From assembly GCF_014645695.1 (NCBI RefSeq), contig NZ_BMMF01000012.1, positions 113,906 to 177,905 on the forward strand: a stretch of 64,000 nt of DNA. Reading direction: 5' to 3'. The notes beneath the pieces were generated by a model, which worked only from the letters and a program-made list of their open reading frames with translations, did not search any database and was not told where the DNA came from. Origin of the DNA: Salinarimonas ramus (GTDB lineage: Bacteria; Pseudomonadota; Alphaproteobacteria; Rhizobiales; Beijerinckiaceae). The stretch's first letter is position 1; every line of letters begins with the position of its first letter. Positions 54,324 through 64,000 of the stretch are shown here, in pieces. The translations under genes were made by a program, and so were the position numbers.

Positions 54324-55862
54324 ATGACGATGAAATCACACGAGAAAGCGCGCGCCGAGGCTGCGGCGGATTTGCTGCCCGGCACGCCGCCCGAATACAT
54401 CGCGGGCGCCGAAGTTCATCTTCTTGGAGCCTCCAAGCTCGATTTCGTTTGCCCCGGCGAAGCGCTCCTCGCGCGCGCCGGCGCCTACCGTAGCCTCGCC
54501 CCGGCGACGCTCAGACGCTACCGGCGGGAATACGACACGGCGGTGTCGCTTCTGGTCGCCCGCGGGAAGCTCGATCCGGCTCGACGCGACGAGATCTCGA
54601 CCGCCATCGCCGACGCACTCTCGATGGTCGCGCGTCACAAGGGCGTCGATCGCAAGCGTTTGGACTTCAATGCCGAGGAGATCACGGCGATCCTCGAGGC
54701 GCTAAGGGTCGCGGCGCAGGATGGCGCGCTCGAGGTGCGCCTCGCCCATCTGCTCGTCTTCGTCGGTCTGCGTCTGGGGTTCCGGCCGATCGAGGGGATG
54801 AGCCTGCGCCGGGCAGGTTCGTATCATGTCGAGATCTCGAGCGCTAAGTTCGACGAGCTGCGCGGGTGCGCGCCGATCCGGCGGATCGACATCGCCGCTC
54901 TTGGAGACCACTTCGACGCGCGCGTCGACGACCTCGTCGCCGTGCTCGACGAGGTGGCGAGACGCGGCCTTTGCCCTCTGCGCATCCTCGAAAACGCGAA
55001 GAAGCGGCTGACGCGGCTCTCGAAGGCGGTGACCCGACGGCTCGCCGGCGAGGCGAAGGGACTGAGCCTACAAGCGCTCCGACACCTGTGCCGAAAATGG
55101 CTCGAGAGCAGTGGCGCGGACGAGGACCGGATCGCAATTTTGTTCGGACACGCAAGCCTCGAAACTCAAAAACGTTGGTACTCGAAGCAATCGACGGGGA
55201 AGTTGCGCCCCGACGGGATGCCGGTGCCGATCGTCGACGAACGCGACCTTCTCGCCGCGCTCGCGAGGGCGAGCGACGTCGAGGGACTGGCGGCCGTACG
55301 CGAGGCATGTGCGGCCCGGGACGATGCTACGGCCGCGATCGGTGCCGCGCGGTCGGTCGAACTGAACGTAGGCGACGCGCACGAGCGGTGCGCCGCCGAG
55401 ACGGTCGGTGCCCGACCGATCCCGGTCCCCGTCGTGCCCGAGGTGCCGCCGCCGAGGCCCCGTCCGGCGTGCCTCGATCCGGTCGTGGCAGCACCCCGCC
55501 TATCCACGGCGGTGCCGCAGCGCGTCGGTCACGGAACGGAAGTCCTTCCCCGGGCTGTACCCAGGCCGGTGCCCCGTCCGGAATTTCTGCGAGCCGGCGG
55601 CGCCGCGCAGTCGGCGGCATGCATGCCGGAGCCGCCACGTGCCCTCGCCACGCCGACGCTCGTCGACGCCTTCCCGGTTCCCCCGCGCACCACGCCGACG
55701 CATATGGCCTCTGATCCGCGTCCCGCGCTCGCCCGCTTCGCAGAGATGGGCGATCAAGCCCGCGATCTGCTCGCCCGCGCGCGCAACGCCGTGTCCTCGG
55801 CGCGTGCGACATCGTGCAACGACAAGGAGCCCGTCGATCGACCAAGTGCGGTCGAACGCTGA
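54324..55862 (+). CDS. Tyrosine recombinase/integrase-like protein with long proline-rich C-terminal tail
   Basis: A 512-residue protein starting at ATG 54324, four bases after GGAG (ATG 54330 is an alternative). All catalytic positions of tyrosine recombinases are found: Arg in FVGLRLGFRPIEGMSL (Arg150), the beta-hairpin Lys in SSAKFDELR, H-x-x-R in LRHLCRKWL (His254, Arg257), His276 in LFGHASLETQ, and Tyr286 in KRWYSK. A helical SAM-like N-terminal domain precedes them. After about residue 300 comes an unusual 200-residue tail rich in Pro, Ala and Arg, unlike ordinary phage integrases. Encoded divergently from the DUF3987-like protein. It probably recombines a site in the element; active unless the tail interferes. 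Confidence 0.75.
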   Translation: MTMKSHEKARAEAAADLLPGTPPEYIAGAEVHLLGASKLDFVCPGEALLARAGAYRSLAPATLRRYRREYDTAVSLLVARGKLDPARRDEISTAIADALSMVARHKGVDRKRLDFNAEEITAILEALRVAAQDGALEVRLAHLLVFVGLRLGFRPIEGMSLRRAGSYHVEISSAKFDELRGCAPIRRIDIAALGDHFDARVDDLVAVLDEVARRGLCPLRILENAKKRLTRLSKAVTRRLAGEAKGLSLQALRHLCRKWLESSGADEDRIAILFGHASLETQKRWYSKQSTGKLRPDGMPVPIVDERDLLAALARASDVEGLAAVREACAARDDATAAIGAARSVELNVGDAHERCAAETVGARPIPVPVVPEVPPPRPRPACLDPVVAAPRLSTAVPQRVGHGTEVLPRAVPRPVPRPEFLRAGGAAQSAACMPEPPRALATPTLVDAFPVPPRTTPTHMASDPRPALARFAEMGDQARDLLARARNAVSSARATSCNDKEPVDRPSAVER

Positions 55863-55902
55863 GCGGCCTCGGTGGCGAGCGCTCGCCCCGAGCCGCGGTC
55901 GT

Positions 55903-55947
55903 GTCCCCGGTGGTGGTGTAGCTCGACGGGAGCGGAGCCGTCCGGCC
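55903..55947 (+). repeat. 45-bp repeat, right copy (IS256-family end)
   Basis: Direct repeat of 51544-51588 with two mismatches. It lies about 108 bp upstream of the IS256 transposase start and is plausibly the left terminal part of that element. Confidence 0.8.
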
Positions 55948-56054
55948 GCGCGCTCTCCATAGCGCCGTAGTGGACGGACGGCTTCGCGGGGCGATCATCA
56001 ACGGTTTTGAGGTCAGGTCAGGTTGCGAAGACCAACCTAAGCCGAGGACCACCG

Positions 56055-56480
56055 ATGACCGACGAGACGATGGCCCTGCGCGGGCTCGTGGAGAAGACCC
56101 CCGACGCCGATATCTTGCGCGAGATGATCGGCTTCGCCGCCGAGCGGCTGATGGAGCTCGAGGTCGGCGCGCTGACGGGCGCCGGCTAAGGCGAGAAGAG
56201 CGTCGAGCGCGTCGTTCAGCGCAACGGCTATCGCGACCGAGATTGGGAGACGCGCGCCGGCACGGTCGAGCTGCGTATCCCCAAGCTGCGCAAGGGCAGC
56301 TACTTCCCGGGCTTCCTGGAGCCGCGCCGGATTGCGGAGAAGGCGCGGACCGCGGTCATTCAGGAGGCTTTATCCAGGGCGTCTCGACGCGCTCCGTCGA
56401 CGACCTGTCAAAGCCATGGGCATGAGCGGCGTCTCGAAGAGCCGGGTGAGCCGGCTCTGTGGCGCTTGCCAGAAGACAAG
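56055..56480 (+). pseudogene. IS256-family transposase relic
   Basis: The N-terminus [20 protein letters not shown] and [20 protein letters not shown] is that of IS256-type mutator transposases. An in-frame TAA at 56187 replaces an expected Tyr codon. The same frame then continues with [20 protein letters not shown] and [20 protein letters not shown] deletion near 56365 shifts the frame for the segment [13 protein letters not shown], and another shift precedes [16 protein letters not shown]. Only about the first third of the transposase remains; the catalytic domain is gone. Confidence 0.85.
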
Positions 56481-56616
56481 CGGACTAAAAAGCCTTCGAC
56501 GAGAACAAGGTGAACTGCCTCGAGATCGCGAGCAACGCATCTGTCGAGGACGAAACCCACTCTTGCGCCGCGTGGCAGGTGGCGCCGCGCTCGAGCGCGC
56601 GACGCCTAGGACGACC

Positions 56617-62996
<6,380 letters not shown>

Positions 62997-63317
62997 CGAG
63001 CCACCCCAAACTAGGCGGCGCTTCGCTCGATCGAGATCGAATCGCCGACAGCGTGTGCATCTCTACGCGGCGAGCTGATCCTGCACGACCGTCTAGAGCC
63101 TCGTGATGTGGTTGGCAAATTGCCGAACGACGACGGGCGCGGTAGACCTGCGGTTGCCGGCCCGCACCGTCTGGCGGAGCGCGGCCGCGACGTCCTTTCA
63201 TCCGGCGTGAACGACGTCGGTCTTAAGGTCGCGCTTGATCCCGTCGTGAGGTAGACGACCCGAGCGAACGCCTTGTGCGCTTATCGCACGGCTTCTCGAC
63301 GATCCGGAGACGTTCTC
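62997..63317. other. Region without recognised gene
   Basis: Between the lost 5' end of the adhesin and the rmlA fragment. No gene or promoter is recognised; frames are short and interrupted, as expected for a deletion scar. Confidence 0.4.
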
Positions 63318-63745
63318 ATGAAAGGCATTGTCCTGCTGGCGGGTCCCGCACGCGGCTCCACCCGATGACGCTCGTCGTCTCGAAGCAACTGATGCCGGTC
63401 TACGACAAACCATTGATTTACTATCCGCTCTCGACGCTGATACTCTCCGGCATCCGCAAGATCCTGACTACTTCGACGCCCGACGACTTACCGCGTTTTC
63501 GTCAGCTCCTCGGCGACGGGCGCCGCTGGGGAATTGAATACACCTTCGCCGAGCAGCCGCGCCCGGATGGCCTGGCGCAGGCGTTCCATATCGGAGCGGA
63601 CTCCGTTTCGAGCGAACCGTCCGCGCTGGTTCTCGGTGACAATATCTTCTACGGCCACGGTCTTCTGGAGGAACTCGCCATGGCGCGGGCCCGCACTGAG
63701 GAGGGTGGAGCGGTCATTTTCGTACTTAAGATAATTGAAGTCTAA
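63318..63745 (+). pseudogene. rmlA: Glucose-1-phosphate thymidylyltransferase fragment, frameshifted and truncated
   Basis: RmlA makes dTDP-glucose, the first step toward dTDP-rhamnose. ATG 63318 begins MKGIVL, then a missing G near 63335 shifts the frame. The body [51 protein letters not shown] and [10 protein letters not shown] is typical RmlA. After about 135 residues the similarity stops ([13 protein letters not shown]), less than half the normal length of about 290. The tail enters an AT-rich stretch, a likely deletion junction. Not functional. Confidence 0.88.
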
Positions 63746-63798
63746 ATCTTATATACTTACATAAAACTTCTTTGATTTCATATATGGTGAAATAGCCG

Positions 63799-63824
63799 AA
63801 CCCCCGCGCTTGGGCGCGGGGGTT
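63799..63824 (-). terminator. Terminator of the flagellin gene
   Basis: An 11-bp perfect stem (63799-63809 with 63814-63824) and a 4-base loop lie 26 bp beyond the flagellin stop when read on the minus strand. The trailing U-run is weak. Confidence 0.75.
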
Positions 63825-63849
63825 GATGTTATCGCGGTCGCTGAAGATC

Positions 63850-64000
63850 TCAGCGGAACAGCGAGAGGATGTTCTGGCTGTTGGAGTTCGCGATCGTGAG
63901 CGCCTGGATGCCCAGCTGCTGCTGCGTCTGCAGCGCCTGCAGGCGGGTCGATTCCGCGTTCATGTCCGCGTCCACCAGCTGTCCCACGCCGCGATCGATC
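63850..64000 (-). CDS. fliC: Flagellin, C-terminal end (partial)
   Basis: Only the last 49 codons lie in the window; the gene continues past the right edge. The sequence [40 protein letters not shown] and LSLFR is the D0 helix of flagellin, which packs into the inner tube of the filament and carries the type III export-related end. The typical C-terminal NILSLFR is intact, with a TGA stop. The glycan locus and the rmlA fragment nearby raise the possibility of flagellin glycosylation, which is inference only. Confidence 0.95.
   Translation of the reverse strand, partial: IDRGVGQLVDADMNAESTRLQALQTQQQLGIQALTIANSNSQNILSLFR

Larger units (their letters stand above)
55901..56610 (+). mobile_element. 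Truncated IS256-family insertion sequence
   Basis: Terminal repeat at 55903 plus the transposase relic. It ends abruptly near the 3' end of the convergent adhesin gene, and no right end was found. Confidence 0.65.

Overview
The window is high-GC (coding regions with strong G/C at third codon positions) and reads as an alphaproteobacterial chromosome, probably Hyphomicrobiales (a Salinarimonas/Methylobacterium-like organism is my inference). Supporting points are a flagellin with a simple C-terminal D0 domain at the right edge, an RsaA-like S-layer protein with an N-terminal anchor, IS66 and IS256 relics, and a 192-bp nested intergenic palindrome of a type common in that group. No rRNA, tRNA or CRISPR array was recognised.

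Region 1 (3-21656) is a surface-polysaccharide locus. It has the tail of an AsnB-type amidotransferase, then a translationally coupled run of glycosyltransferases (GT4, GT2, GT2, GT4, GT4), then further GT4 enzymes on both strands. It also has an ABC-2 exporter split into a Wzt-like ATPase with C-terminal sugar-recognition domain (13310-14530) and a Wzm-like permease (19886-20680), a coiled-coil methyltransferase that could act as chain terminator and length ruler (14641-16323), a fused double glycosyltransferase, and an FkbM-like protein. An FG-GAP propeller protein ending in DUF4214 (7807-9966) is inserted in it.

Region 2 (21657-30885) is centred on a putative S-layer protein (22348-24780). 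The gene has a near-consensus promoter, a roughly 210-nt leader and a perfect UUCG-loop terminator. It is followed by a methyltransferase with regulatory domain, a small exported protein and an unknown protein. Convergent to these is a second large protein (28129-30885) with the same N-terminal anchor joined to a beta-helix. S-layer anchoring to exported O-polysaccharide, as in Caulobacter, would link regions 1 and 2.

Region 3 (31056-38783) has an eroded IS66 element, three unfamiliar genes (33571-36007) including a winged-helix protein fused to a transposase-type DNA-binding domain, a frameshifted galE, and a DUF4214-bearing M10 metalloprotease.

Region 4 (39067-51446) has an aldose epimerase, three more DUF4214 surface proteins (40161, 44919, 49497), a polysaccharide-lyase lipoprotein and a vapBC-type toxin-antitoxin pair.

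Region 5 (51447-56600) is a small mobile island. A DUF3987-like protein and a tyrosine recombinase diverge from a 609-bp intergenic region rich in hairpins and repeats. The island is flanked by 45-bp repeats that look like IS256-family ends, with an IS256 transposase relic on the right.

Region 6 (56617-64000) is a decayed giant DUF4347/cadherin-like/RTX/DUF4214 adhesin, an rmlA fragment, and the 3' end of a flagellin gene.

The unifying theme is DUF4214: nine genes carry it, attached to S-layer, beta-helix, propeller, protease, adhesin and methyltransferase modules. No type I secretion ABC/HlyD genes lie in the window, so the secretion apparatus must be encoded elsewhere.
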